Below, in pieces: positions 8,120 through 16,683 of a stretch of DNA of 64,000 nucleotides; position 1 is the stretch's first letter, and the number at the start of each line of letters is the position of its first letter. Source of the DNA: Haloarcula marismortui ATCC 43049 (GTDB lineage: Archaea; Halobacteriota; Halobacteria; Halobacteriales; Haloarculaceae). Location: positions 1,116,001 to 1,180,000 of the forward strand of contig NC_006396.1 in the NCBI RefSeq assembly GCF_000011085.1. Reading direction: 5' to 3'. The position numbers and the translations under genes were made by a program. The notes below the pieces were generated by a model that worked only from the letters and a program-made list of their open reading frames with translations, did no database searches and was not told the DNA's origin.

Positions 8120-9772
8120 ATGCCAGGAGGCAGCCCGCAAACTCTACGACCGTTCTTGTGGCGTGCAGAAACACTGTATCCGGACACAGAGGTCGTCTCT
8201 CGTACCCACGAGGGCATCGTCCGCCACGACTACGCCGAATATGCCGAACGGACGGCACAGTTAGCGAACGCGATCGAAGAAGCCGGCTACGGCGACGGTG
8301 AACGGCTCGGGACGTTCTGCTGGAACCACAGCCGTCACTTCGAGACGTACTTCGGGGTACCCGGAACCGGTGCGCAGCTACACACTATCAATCCGCTCCT
8401 GCCCGACGAACACATCCAGTATATCGTCAGCGACGCACAGGACGAACTCATTTTCGTCGACGAATCGCTCCTGCCGAAACTCGAAGGCGCTGCAACAGCG
8501 GACCCAGAGTCCTTCGAAACGGTCGAGCAGTTCATCGTAATGAGTGACTCCGTCCCGGAGACAGAGCTTGATGCCGTTGCCTACGAGTCGTTCATCGCCG
8601 ACCAGCCGACGGAGTACGACTGGCCCGAGCTGGAGGAAGACCGCGCTGCCGGCCTCTGTTACACGTCCGGCACGACCGGGCGACCAAAAGGCGTCGAGTA
8701 CACCCAGCAAATGCTGTGGAGCCACACGATGGCGATTCAATCGCCACAGGGAATTCCACTCGACGACGACGACGTGATGATGCCCGTCGTCCCGATGTTC
8801 CACGTCAACGCGTGGGGTCTCCCGTTCTCGGCAACTGCCGGCGGGGCCAAGCACGTCTACCCCGGCCCACAGCCGGAGCCTGCGGACCTTGCGAAGCTCA
8901 TCGAAGAAGAGGACGTCACCGTCACCGCCGGCGTCCCGACCGTCTGGCTGGGACTGATGGAGTACATCAAAGAGAACGACGTTGACCTCTCATCCCTTGA
9001 GCGCCTCATCGTCGGCGGAAGCGCCGCACCGGAAGCGATGATCCGGTTCTTCGACGACCGCGACGTGGAACTCGTCCACGCCTGGGGAATGACCGAGACG
9101 GCCCCGGTGGGTGCGGTGGCGTCCCTGCGGAGCGACCTAGAGGACGCTGACTACCAGACGCAACTGGACAAGCGCTCGAAACAGGGACTCATCACACCCG
9201 GGCTGGAGTTCCGTGTCATCGACGACAACGGCGACGAGGTCCCACACAACGGCGAGGACTTCGGCGAACTCCACATCCGCGGGCCGTGGGTGACGACAGA
9301 GTACTTCAAGCGGCCGGAGGCGAACGAACAGGAGTTCGAGGACGGCTATCTGAAGACTGGTGACGTGGTGTCCGTCGACGAGGACGGCTACATCAAGATC
9401 GTCGACCGAGCAAAAGACGTTATCAAGAGCGGCGGAGAGTGGATCTCCTCGCTCGAACTGGAAAACGAGCTGATAGCCCACGACGACGTGAACGAGGCGG
9501 CAGTCATCGGTGTCCCGCACGAGCGCTGGCAGGAACGCCCACTTGCGATGATCGTTCCGACGGCCGATGCCGACGAGGAGACGCTTGGTGATGAACTCCG
9601 TGAGTACATTCTCGAGTCCTACCCCAAGTGGTGGGTTCCGGACAACTTCGTCACCATCGACGAGGTTCCGAAGACGGCAACCGGAAAGTTCGACAAAAAG
9701 TCGCTCCGTGACGAGTACGCCGACGAATCGCTCGTCGAAGGTCGCGTCCCTGACGACGCCGCGCCGGAATAG
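8120..9772 (+). CDS. Long-chain acyl-CoA synthetase (AMP-forming ligase)
   Basis: This 550-residue adenylate-forming ligase activates a carboxylic acid with ATP and then forms its CoA thioester. The P-loop-like motif is [16 protein letters not shown] near residue 180. The A5 motif is [12 protein letters not shown], the A7/A8 hinge is [20 protein letters not shown], and the A10 lysine is in [13 protein letters not shown] start at ATG 8120 ([12 protein letters not shown]); the TTG nine codons earlier adds nothing family-like. The nearby acyl-CoA dehydrogenase at 10706 would act on a product of this kind of enzyme, suggesting fatty or branched acid breakdown. The chain-length preference is not readable. 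Confidence 0.92.
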   Translation: MPGGSPQTLRPFLWRAETLYPDTEVVSRTHEGIVRHDYAEYAERTAQLANAIEEAGYGDGERLGTFCWNHSRHFETYFGVPGTGAQLHTINPLLPDEHIQYIVSDAQDELIFVDESLLPKLEGAATADPESFETVEQFIVMSDSVPETELDAVAYESFIADQPTEYDWPELEEDRAAGLCYTSGTTGRPKGVEYTQQMLWSHTMAIQSPQGIPLDDDDVMMPVVPMFHVNAWGLPFSATAGGAKHVYPGPQPEPADLAKLIEEEDVTVTAGVPTVWLGLMEYIKENDVDLSSLERLIVGGSAAPEAMIRFFDDRDVELVHAWGMTETAPVGAVASLRSDLEDADYQTQLDKRSKQGLITPGLEFRVIDDNGDEVPHNGEDFGELHIRGPWVTTEYFKRPEANEQEFEDGYLKTGDVVSVDEDGYIKIVDRAKDVIKSGGEWISSLELENELIAHDDVNEAAVIGVPHERWQERPLAMIVPTADADEETLGDELREYILESYPKWWVPDNFVTIDEVPKTATGKFDKKSLRDEYADESLVEGRVPDDAAPE

Positions 9773-9805
9773 GGGAGTTGGCGCGTTTTCAGCCGCTCAG
9801 TAGCG

Positions 9806-10579
9806 TTACTGGACGCCAGTGACGAGGTTCCGGACTTCGGTCCGATAGGTTTCGGGCTGGAGTCCGAGGTCGACATCGACGGTGACTGTGATGCCGTCGC
9901 TCAGGTCGTTTTCGACGACCTGCTCGAAGTTCTGTGCCGGGTACGCGCCCCCGGAAATGACGACGAAGTCGCCGTGGTGCCAGACGGCGAACATCGCCGA
10001 GATGTCGATGTCGCTGGCTGGTATCTCGACGGCCTCGTCCTCGGTCACGTCGAAGGAAATCCCCTCGAATGGGTACACGGCGGACAGTTCCACCGTCTCA
10101 GCTGTCTCTCCGGTGTCGATATCGATTGTCCCCTCGCCGGATTTCTCGATGTCGGTCAGCCCCTGCGCTTCCATCTGCTGTTCGAAGCTGTCGCGGGCGT
10201 TTGTTTTGACTTCCGCCAGCAGTTCCTCACGCCCCACGCCAGCCGGAAGATTGTCCAGATTGGGGCTGAAATCCACTCGGGTGGCGAAAAACACGGAGAG
10301 TGCAGTCTGAACCTGGTCAAGAGTACGGTCGGCGACACGCTCCTGTAGCTGTTCGTCGACGTACTGAACCGTACTGGAGACGGCCTCGACCGAAACCGGG
10401 CCGTAGCTCCGGTCGAATACTGTTTCCGAGGACTGGGCCGTTTGCGTCCAGCCACCGTCGTTCAGTTGCGCTGTCGGAACGTCCGGTGGCGGTGCCTCGG
10501 CTGCGGCCAGAAACGAACACCCCGCAAGCCCGGCAGTTCCAAGGGTGGCTCCGGCGAGCAAGTAGTCTCGACGATTCAT
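9806..10579 (-). CDS. Tat-exported lipoprotein, DUF6517-like
   Basis: This 257-residue protein has a twin-arginine signal (MNRRDYLLAGATLG) ending in the lipobox LAGC, so it is probably exported folded and lipid-anchored outside the membrane. The mature part has no cysteines or catalytic motif that I recognise. It alternates beta-rich segments, including FAVWHHGDFVVISGG and a C-terminal VTVDVDLGLQPETYRTEV. It resembles the haloarchaeal DUF6517 family. A Sec-type lipoprotein at 39909 may be a distant relative. It is divergent from the acyl-CoA dehydrogenase gene. Function unknown. Confidence 0.85.
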   Translation of the reverse strand: MNRRDYLLAGATLGTAGLAGCSFLAAAEAPPPDVPTAQLNDGGWTQTAQSSETVFDRSYGPVSVEAVSSTVQYVDEQLQERVADRTLDQVQTALSVFFATRVDFSPNLDNLPAGVGREELLAEVKTNARDSFEQQMEAQGLTDIEKSGEGTIDIDTGETAETVELSAVYPFEGISFDVTEDEAVEIPASDIDISAMFAVWHHGDFVVISGGAYPAQNFEQVVENDLSDGITVTVDVDLGLQPETYRTEVRNLVTGVQ

Positions 10580-10705
10580 GTCCGAGGAAGGCTACAGCCA
10601 TGGAAAAGCGTGCTGGCCGATTATCAGGAGTTTCCCAGAAACAACTACGACGGTGTTTGGCAGAGTTCCACGGAGTATATGAGTACACAAACCATGATAA
10701 TCTCT

Positions 10706-11860
10706 ATGGACCTGCTATCCGAGAAACTCGTTCCGGAGCACGCACACGAGGTCAAGGAGGAGGCTCGGGAGTTCGCCGCGGAGCACATCGAGCCAGTCGC
10801 GGGTGAGTACTACGCGTCCGGGGAGTACCCCTGGGACGTGCTTGAAGCGGCGACGGAGGCCGGGCTCGTCGCACAGGATATCGGCGAAGAGTGGGGCGGG
10901 AGCGGCTACGACCTCCAGCAGATGCTTGCGATGGCAGAGGAACTGTACAAAGCCGACGCAGGAATCGCGCTGACGATCCAGCTCGCCAGCTTCGGGGCAG
11001 AAATCGTCGAGGACCACGGCGCGGACTGGCAGAAAGAGGAGTTCCTCAAGCCCGTCGCTGCCGGCGACCAGCTTACCGGTCTCGCCGTCTCTGAACCGGA
11101 AACGGGGAGCGACCTTGCTGGGATGACGACGGCCGCTGAGAAAGATGGTGACGAGTGGGTAATTAACGGCGAAAAATACTGGATCGGCAACGGTGTCGAG
11201 GCGGACTGGGTGACGCTGTACGCCAAGACCGGTGACGACCCGAACGACCGCTACGGGAACTACTCGATGTTTATCGTCCCGACAGACGCCGACGGCTACC
11301 ACGCCGAGCACATCCCCGAGAAGATGGGCTTCCGGGCGTCCAAGCAGGCCCACATCGTGCTTGACGACTGCCGGATTCCGGAGGAGAATCTGGTCGGCGT
11401 CGAAGGGGCCGGCTTCTATATGCTCGCCGAGTTCTTCAATCACGGCCGCGTCGTCGTCGGCGGACACGGTCTCGGGCTGGCCGCCGCAGCCATCGAGGAA
11501 GCCTGGGAGTTCGTCCATGACCGCGAAGCCTTCGGCAAGACCGTCGACGAGTTCCAGGCGGTCCAGCACAAACTGGCCGATATGCAACTCAGCCTCCAGT
11601 CCGCCCGGACCCTCACCTGGCACGCGGCCGAACGCGTCGCCAATCAGGAGAACTCCGGCTACTGGGCCGCACTAGCAAAGACCAACGCGACCGAAGCCGC
11701 AATGGACTGTGCGGAGAAGGGGATGCAACTCCACGGTGGGCGGTCCGTGCTGACGGAGAACCGCATTTCCCGCGTGTATCGCGATGTTCGGATTCCGGTT
11801 ATCTACGAGGGAGCCAACGACATCCAGCGGAACCTCATCTACAAGCAGGCTCCGATGTAA
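10706..11860 (+). CDS. Acyl-CoA dehydrogenase
   Basis: This FAD-dependent dehydrogenase of 384 residues introduces the alpha-beta double bond into an acyl-CoA and passes electrons to electron-transfer flavoprotein. Family marks are the FAD/substrate motifs LTGLAVSEPETGSDLAGM and EKYWIGNG, the C-terminal signature QLHGGRSVLTENRISRVYRD, and a catalytic-Glu segment in PVIYEGANDIQRN. I start at MDLLSEKLVPEH (ATG 10706), which matches how haloarchaeal relatives begin; an in-frame ATG at 10679 is possible. The acyl-CoA ligase at 8120 is a plausible upstream enzyme. Confidence 0.93.
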   Translation: MDLLSEKLVPEHAHEVKEEAREFAAEHIEPVAGEYYASGEYPWDVLEAATEAGLVAQDIGEEWGGSGYDLQQMLAMAEELYKADAGIALTIQLASFGAEIVEDHGADWQKEEFLKPVAAGDQLTGLAVSEPETGSDLAGMTTAAEKDGDEWVINGEKYWIGNGVEADWVTLYAKTGDDPNDRYGNYSMFIVPTDADGYHAEHIPEKMGFRASKQAHIVLDDCRIPEENLVGVEGAGFYMLAEFFNHGRVVVGGHGLGLAAAAIEEAWEFVHDREAFGKTVDEFQAVQHKLADMQLSLQSARTLTWHAAERVANQENSGYWAALAKTNATEAAMDCAEKGMQLHGGRSVLTENRISRVYRDVRIPVIYEGANDIQRNLIYKQAPM

Positions 11861-11920
11861 CGGAGAGAGTAGCGGTCACTGTCGATTGATTGCGTCGCAA
11901 ACGGCGTGTTTTTCGCGGGA

Positions 11921-12663
11921 ACACCACCCTTCGAGTGTTCTTTGGAGGAGCGTGGCTGGCCAGCTATCACTCCAGCGGCTGTTCACGACTGGACAGCCTG
12001 TACAGCCCGGATATACCAACCAGACAGGGATTACGCTACTGTACGAAGTCCATGCGAGTGATACTGAGTCGGTACACCACCCTACAAGTGTTCTGACATC
12101 ACCAGACAGTTGACCCGACACCACCATACAAGTGTTCTATCACCACCCTGCGAGTGTTTCCAGTTCGACTACAGCCAGACCAGAATGGTGAACACGTGTT
12201 CACACACCACCCTGCAAGTGTTCGCACGGAAGGTGTGCAAGCGTCTGAATCTACGAAAACACCACGCTGCAAGTGTTTTTGTGGCGTTGTTCCGAGTTCC
12301 GATTCGCCCTTGCACACCACCGTGCAAGTGTTTCACGTACTGCTTGAGGTGTGTGAGAGTATGCTGAGACACCACCCTGCAAGTGTTCCAAAAGGCCGTT
12401 TTGGGCGGTTTTCCCGTCGGATCGGGTTCACACCACCCTGCAAGTGTTTTCGAAACGGAATACGTAGGGTCGTGGTGGAACCGGACGGACACACCGGTCT
12501 GCAAGTGTTCTACACACTGCAGCGGGGAACAGATACCAGATAACCGCCTGTTTGCACCCCCTTTCACTGTCTACTGTGGGGACACACACCACCCTGCAAC
12601 TGTTCTGGACGCCACAATAGTTAGACCGCCGCTGAACACACACACACCACCGTGCAAGTGTTC
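11921..12663 (+). repeat. Array of 12 direct ORB-like repeats downstream of cdc6
   Basis: Twelve same-orientation copies of a 20-mer with consensus ACACCACCCTGCAAGTGTTC begin at 11921, 12074, 12118, 12140, 12204, 12259, 12314, 12369, 12430, 12491, 12586 and 12644. Copies 5 and 8 match the consensus exactly; the others differ by one to three bases. Starts in the middle of the array are 55, 55, 55, 61 and 61 bases apart. There is no gene in this 830-base stretch. The same 20-mer flanks the AT-rich region beside cdc6, so these are almost certainly binding sites for that initiator. In Haloarcula hispanica an ORB-rich region downstream of cdc6E is reported to restrain oriC2 by titrating the protein. 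Confidence 0.9.
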
Positions 12664-12688
12664 TGCCGTGTGAGCCGACGGGGGGTGG

Positions 12689-14017
12689 CTACGTGAACTG
12701 CCAGAGGTTCTGTTGCTCGTCGTCAGTAGTGTCCGGTGCCTCGAACTCAGTCGCCTCGTCTTCCAGATAATGTTCGAGAATCCCGTTGACGTTACTCGGC
12801 ACAGCATCGCTGTAGGAGGACTGGAGTGCAGCGTTGATGATGTCGGTCGGGTCATCAGTGACTTCATAAATATACTTGCGTCCGCCCTTGCGGCCAAGGT
12901 TGCGTTCCGCAGAACGGACCAGTCCCTGCATTGAGAGCTGGTCAAGGAACTCGTATATCTTCCGCTCGGATTTCACGCGGCGACCGCTCGACTCCGCGAT
13001 AGAGGAATAGAGATTGTAGATCCGTTTTGTCGACGCCTCGTGTTTCGGCTCGATGAGTGCAAGCGTCGTGGCGAGATAGGTCAATGCTTGTTGTGAACTC
13101 AGATCGTGCTCGAAGTAATCCAGCAGTTCATCGGTTTCGATAGTGTCCGTCGCCCGCCGTGTATGTGCCTCCGTTACACCCTCTGCACCCTCCATCCGCG
13201 CGTACTCCCCGGCCTTTTCGAGGATTCGGAGTCCCTGCCGAACGTCACCGCGTTCCTGTGCAGAGAAGGCTGCTGCCAGCGGGACGACATCTTCGCCGAG
13301 CACGTCCTCCCGGAACGCGATGTCGGCGTAGTAGCCAAGAATATCTCGAAGTTCAGTCGCGTCATATGGGCCGAACTTGATCTCTCGCTCCCCCAGCGTC
13401 GATTTCACCTTGGGTTCCAGTACGTCGACGAACTTGAGGTCGTTTGAGATACCGATAAGTCCAACCTTCGCATCGGTGATCGGCGTGTTCTCGTTCGCTT
13501 CGGCCCGCGGCAGTTCGTAGAGAAAGTCGTTCCGTGCATCCGCAGGAATGTTGTCAATCTCGTCCAGAATAATAAGCACGTTCCCGCCCACAGCCTCTAT
13601 CTCTTCGTAGAGGAACTCGAAGACGCTGTCAGTGCTGTAGCCGCTCTCCGGGAGCTGGTTCTCAGGATCCCGGAACTCGTTGACGAGCGTATTTACCAGT
13701 GCATACGCCGACCGGTAGTTCCGGCAGTTAATCGGACCGACAACGGTGAGCGGGATATCCTCAGCCTCGGCTTTCTCTTCGAGTTTATCTCGTACCCACT
13801 TTGTAACAGCAGTTTTGCCGACTCCTGTTGGACCATAGACGAAGACGTTGTTGGGGTCGTGGCCGACAATGACATCCTGAAGTGCGTTGATGTAGAATTC
13901 GATTTCCTCGTCGCGGTGAAAGATCGTATCCGGCGTGAACGTGTCTTTTTTCAGCGGTTGTTTTCGTTCGAAGATCGAATCAGTCCCGTCGAACGGGTTC
14001 TCGTTCACGTCGACCAT
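12689..14017 (-). CDS. cdc6E: Orc1/Cdc6 replication initiator
   Basis: This 442-residue AAA+ protein binds origin recognition boxes and loads the MCM helicase. Walker A is YGPTGVGKTAV (residues 61-71). Walker B is VLIILDEIDN, sensor 1 lies near VGLIGISNDLKF, and a C-terminal winged-helix DNA-binding domain follows (ERKIYEFLDQLSMQGLV). I choose ATG 14017 (MVDVNENPFDG). A TATA box lies 28 bases upstream, and the longer frame would read through a binding box. It sits between the 12-box array and the AT-rich origin, the arrangement described for cdc6E of Haloarcula hispanica. The gene name rests on that resemblance, not on a sequence comparison. Confidence 0.93.
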   Translation of the reverse strand: MVDVNENPFDGTDSIFERKQPLKKDTFTPDTIFHRDEEIEFYINALQDVIVGHDPNNVFVYGPTGVGKTAVTKWVRDKLEEKAEAEDIPLTVVGPINCRNYRSAYALVNTLVNEFRDPENQLPESGYSTDSVFEFLYEEIEAVGGNVLIILDEIDNIPADARNDFLYELPRAEANENTPITDAKVGLIGISNDLKFVDVLEPKVKSTLGEREIKFGPYDATELRDILGYYADIAFREDVLGEDVVPLAAAFSAQERGDVRQGLRILEKAGEYARMEGAEGVTEAHTRRATDTIETDELLDYFEHDLSSQQALTYLATTLALIEPKHEASTKRIYNLYSSIAESSGRRVKSERKIYEFLDQLSMQGLVRSAERNLGRKGGRKYIYEVTDDPTDIINAALQSSYSDAVPSNVNGILEHYLEDEATEFEAPDTTDDEQQNLWQFT

Positions 14018-14040
14018 CGTATTCCACCTTTTGAGTGGCT

Positions 14041-14050
14041 CTATATAAAA
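14041..14050 (-). promoter_or_regulatory. TATA box of cdc6, adjoining an ORB
   Basis: On the minus strand this reads ttttatatag, centred 28 bases before the cdc6 ATG at 14017, so the transcript should be leaderless. A recognition box (14055-14074) abuts the upstream side, where TFB would contact DNA. Binding of Cdc6 there could repress its own gene. Confidence 0.65.
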
Positions 14051-14054
14051 CCAG

Positions 14055-14074
14055 TGACCACCGTTCAAGTGTTT
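14055..14074 (+). repeat. Origin recognition box, degenerate copy at the cdc6 promoter
   Basis: This copy reads TGACCACCGTTCAAGTGTTT, with four mismatches to the array consensus. A partial second unit (caagtgtttt) follows at 14075. Confidence 0.75.
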
Positions 14075-14100
14075 CAAGTGTTTTCACGCCGAACAGTCAC

Positions 14101-14120
14101 ACACCACCCTGCAAGTGTTT
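14101..14120 (+). repeat. Origin recognition box, left side of the unwinding region
   Basis: This 20-mer matches the array consensus apart from the final T, and it has the same orientation as the downstream array. Confidence 0.85.
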
Positions 14121-14200
14121 CTCCGCTCCCACTCGAAAACAGTTACGAGCGGCCTGCTACACCGATACCTGACTTAACACACTTGATTCCTGCGATTCTT

Positions 14201-14300
14201 CATTCTCTAGTCAATGACTAGATATGGAACTAGATATTATTTTTATATCTTATGGTATATGCAATATAGTCTGGTTACTGTTGAATAGCACAGTCTATAG
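14201..14300. other. AT-rich duplex unwinding element
   Basis: This stretch is far richer in A and T than anything else nearby (for example gatattatttttatatctt at 14235-14254). It contains a 7-bp inverted repeat with one central base (CTAGTCA-A-TGACTAG, 14207-14221) and a repeated ctagatat. It lies between oppositely oriented recognition boxes, the place where archaeal origins melt. Confidence 0.75.
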
Positions 14301-14453
14301 AATCTACTTCGGAAGGGGTCTGTAACGGCTAAATCTATGTATTCAGGTACAGTACCGACCACACAGTCTCGGCGAGACAGAACAATCTCCACTCTATTTA
14401 AATATAGTGACGTGGTTCCGCCACTCCCCGCCCCCACCCCCTGCAAACCCCGA

Positions 14454-14473
14454 GAACACTTGCAGGGTGGTGT
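14454..14473 (-). repeat. Inverted origin recognition box, right side of the unwinding region
   Basis: Read on the minus strand it gives the consensus 20-mer exactly. It is the only copy in this orientation, and it closes the origin opposite the box at 14101. Confidence 0.88.
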
Positions 14474-14629
14474 GTGTGGGTCCCGCTCTGTCACGAATAT
14501 TTTGGCAGAAATCTCACTCAATGTCCACACGGCATGAAACCCCATTCCACAGCGAAATGCGGCTGGTGCACCGAGCCAGCCCACTGCGCACGGCATCGTC
14601 TTTACTTTGTGACAGGCCGTAGACACTGT

Positions 14630-15427
14630 ATGGACGACCTCACAGTGACATTCATCGACCGAGGCCGCGTACAGGCTGACCGAAACTTCGTCGTTGACGG
14701 CCACAGCGTCGCGACAGCCTCTCACCGTGACCCGGAGCACGAGTACGAAACGTACGTTGTATGGAACCTCATCATCGAGACGCCCGAGCTAACCGTCCTC
14801 TGGGACACCGGCTCTCACCCAGAGGCCGGCGACGGGTACTGGCCGACGCCGCTGTACGAGGCATTCGCACACACCGATGCCGCCGAGCATGCCCTGCCGG
14901 CAGATCTCGAAGATGCGGGCTACAGCATCGACGAGATCGATGCCGTCGTGATGAGCCACCTGCATCTGGACCACGCTGGCGGCCTGCGCAATTTCGCGGG
15001 AACGGACGTGCCAATCTACGTCCACCGCGAGGAACTCCCATACGCGTACTACAGCGCCAACACGGACGACGGTTCTATCGCTTACCTCGCCAGCGATTTC
15101 GACCGCGACCTGAACTGGGAGATCGTTCACGGCGACAGCTATCACCTCACCGATGGTATCGAACTGCTTCACCTCCCTGGCCACACCCCAGGGCTCATGG
15201 GTGCATTCATCGACCGCCCGGACCAGTCGCTCCTCGTCGTCGGCGACGAAGCCTACGTTGAGGCGAACTACGCGGGCCAACCAATGGCGACAAGCCTCCT
15301 GTGGAACAACGGCGCGTGGAAGGAGAGCCTCGAACGGTGCCGCGACCGCCAGCGGGCCACGGGGGCTGAAGTCCTACTCGGCCACGACCTCGGGGTGTTT
15401 GAGGACGTAGCCGGGGCGACAGACTGA
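14630..15427 (+). CDS. Metallo-beta-lactamase-fold hydrolase, N-acyl homoserine lactonase-like
   Basis: This 265-residue protein has the dinuclear zinc motif MSHLHLDHAGG near residue 107. Further ligands are LPGHTPG and a C-terminal LLGHDLG. The opening WNLIIETPELTVLWDTGSH and overall length match the AiiA-like lactonase branch rather than glyoxalase II. I start at MDDLTVTFIDRG (ATG 14630); upstream codons run into the origin. Predicted activity is opening of a lactone or a related ester hydrolysis. A quorum-quenching role is only a possibility. Confidence 0.88.
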   Translation: MDDLTVTFIDRGRVQADRNFVVDGHSVATASHRDPEHEYETYVVWNLIIETPELTVLWDTGSHPEAGDGYWPTPLYEAFAHTDAAEHALPADLEDAGYSIDEIDAVVMSHLHLDHAGGLRNFAGTDVPIYVHREELPYAYYSANTDDGSIAYLASDFDRDLNWEIVHGDSYHLTDGIELLHLPGHTPGLMGAFIDRPDQSLLVVGDEAYVEANYAGQPMATSLLWNNGAWKESLERCRDRQRATGAEVLLGHDLGVFEDVAGATD

Positions 15428-15443
15428 GACGCGGTTCGTTGGG

Positions 15444-15626
15444 TCAGTCCGAGACAACGACGAGCGTTCGGCGCTCGCCGTTTTCAGTTGCCACGATCCA
15501 CCGGTTATCGTGCCGCTCAACGACTGCCCACACGCCGAAAAACAGGTGTAACTCCAGTTCGAGACCGTTGACGCGTTCGCCGGTCTCTTCGATACGGAAC
15601 TCCCGGGACGCAGCAACGTTCGTCAT
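15444..15626 (-). CDS. Small conserved-looking protein, unknown function
   Basis: This is a 60-residue protein starting MTNVAASREFRIEETGERV. It has an alternating hydrophobic pattern (LELELHLFFGVWAVVERHDN, then RWIVATENGERR) that suggests a small beta-rich fold. Codon use resembles its neighbours. It lies 69 bases after the stop of the DICT gene on the same strand and could be its operon partner. No family is recognised. Confidence 0.65.
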   Translation of the reverse strand: MTNVAASREFRIEETGERVNGLELELHLFFGVWAVVERHDNRWIVATENGERRTLVVVSD

Positions 15627-15695
15627 GTCACAGACGAGATGGCAGCCAACGGCGTGCCGTGGCAGTGGCCGCGTTGGCCCGTTTGCGCGCGGCTG

Positions 15696-16415
15696 TCACT
15701 GTTCGAGATAGCCGTACGTCTCCTCCAGATAGTCGATGATCCAGTCGACCGTCGACTCGTCGTAGGTCCAGAAGCCGTAGAACTCGCGCGGTTCGCGCTC
15801 CTCGGCCAACAGGGCGCATTTCTGGGTCGGGTCACCCCCGCCATCGAACACGACGAACCACGAGTCGGCGATCTCGTTCGACCGTTCCAGATGCAGCGAG
15901 AACGTACTGTACTCGGGCGGTTCGACGTCAGGGACGGCATAGGCGTGAACATCCACGTCGGTCTCACCCAGTCGTTCATAGAGGTCGAGTTCGCCCTGAA
16001 GCGTCGAGAGTGTCTGAAAGCCGGCGTGCAGGGTTCCCTGTCCCACTCGCCATGCGCGATCCTCTATTTCGCGCGATGCGGCGGTCATCCGTTGAATCGA
16101 CCACGAGGTGAACATGGTCTCATCAAGGTGGTCGAGAATCGACACGTACGGGCTGTTGTCACGCGTGATGTACTGCCGACCTTCGTTGAGCGCGTCCGTG
16201 AACGAGTTGAGGCTCGCGGCCGCGATCACCTCTGTGTCCTCGCTGAGGGTGATAAACTCGCCCGGTCGTCCGCTCTCGGTCTGCTCGGTCTGAACGTGGA
16301 CGTTACGGTCCGCGAAGCGCTCGCGAAGGTCCTCGGCCGCTGTCGGCCCGGCGTTAAAGATAGTCAGCGTCTTCTGATGGTCCTCGACGCCGGTGATGAG
16401 TTCCGTTAACGACAT
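15696..16415 (-). CDS. DICT sensory domain protein
   Basis: This 239-residue soluble protein starts MSLTELITGVEDHQKTLTIFN. An ATG eight codons earlier (16439) is possible. Most of it matches the DICT domain, a sensory module seen in bacteria and haloarchaea and associated with two-component and light or redox signalling. Visible segments include GEFITLSEDTEVIAAASL and DSWFVVFDGGGDPTQKCALL. There is no kinase or DNA-binding domain, so it would act through a partner. It is divergent from the 2-oxoacid oxidoreductase operon across a 244-base control region. Confidence 0.82.
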   Translation of the reverse strand: MSLTELITGVEDHQKTLTIFNAGPTAAEDLRERFADRNVHVQTEQTESGRPGEFITLSEDTEVIAAASLNSFTDALNEGRQYITRDNSPYVSILDHLDETMFTSWSIQRMTAASREIEDRAWRVGQGTLHAGFQTLSTLQGELDLYERLGETDVDVHAYAVPDVEPPEYSTFSLHLERSNEIADSWFVVFDGGGDPTQKCALLAEEREPREFYGFWTYDESTVDWIIDYLEETYGYLEQ

Positions 16416-16439
16416 CTTCGACTGTACATCGGTATTCAC

Positions 16440-16683
16440 CGTGTTAGTCGTTGCGGGAGGGAGTTACGCGACTTACTAGTAGCGGCTGACACGTGTGGGT
16501 TAGCTGAATATATCGACCCTATGAATCTGTCTCACTAGTGACGAACCCCCATTTCGAAAACGGCAATCTGAGGTGCCTGAGCCGAAAGATAACGATTAAT
16601 GAGTGGTGACATAGTGGAAAATCTTTAGTCATGGCCCCCCAACGGAATGATACGGCACCAGAGCTGGGGCCGAGGATTTCACC
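16440..16683. promoter_or_regulatory. Divergent control region between the DICT gene and the oxidoreductase operon
   Basis: There is no gene in these 244 bases. A minus-strand TATA candidate (gaatatat, 16504-16511) would serve the DICT gene. A plus-strand AT-rich patch (gaaaatcttta, 16618-16628) could serve the oxidoreductase genes with a leader of about 30 bases. Confidence 0.4.

Larger units (their letters stand above)
14041..14475. other. Chromosomal replication origin (oriC2-like)
   Basis: The region holds every part of a haloarchaeal origin. Two recognition boxes in one orientation (14055-14074 and 14101-14120) and one inverted box (14454-14473) flank an AT-rich stretch. A C-rich run (14421-14452) adjoins the inverted box. 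It lies directly upstream of an orc1/cdc6 gene. No protein gene fits between 14018 and 14629. The box sequence differs from the best-known haloarchaeal ORB, as expected when each origin pairs with its own Cdc6. Confidence 0.88.

Noticed and set aside
11921-12663. A CRISPR-like array of short repeats
   Set aside because: Spacing varies from 22 to 153 bases, the units are only about 20 bases and degenerate, there are no cas genes, and the same unit flanks an origin beside cdc6.
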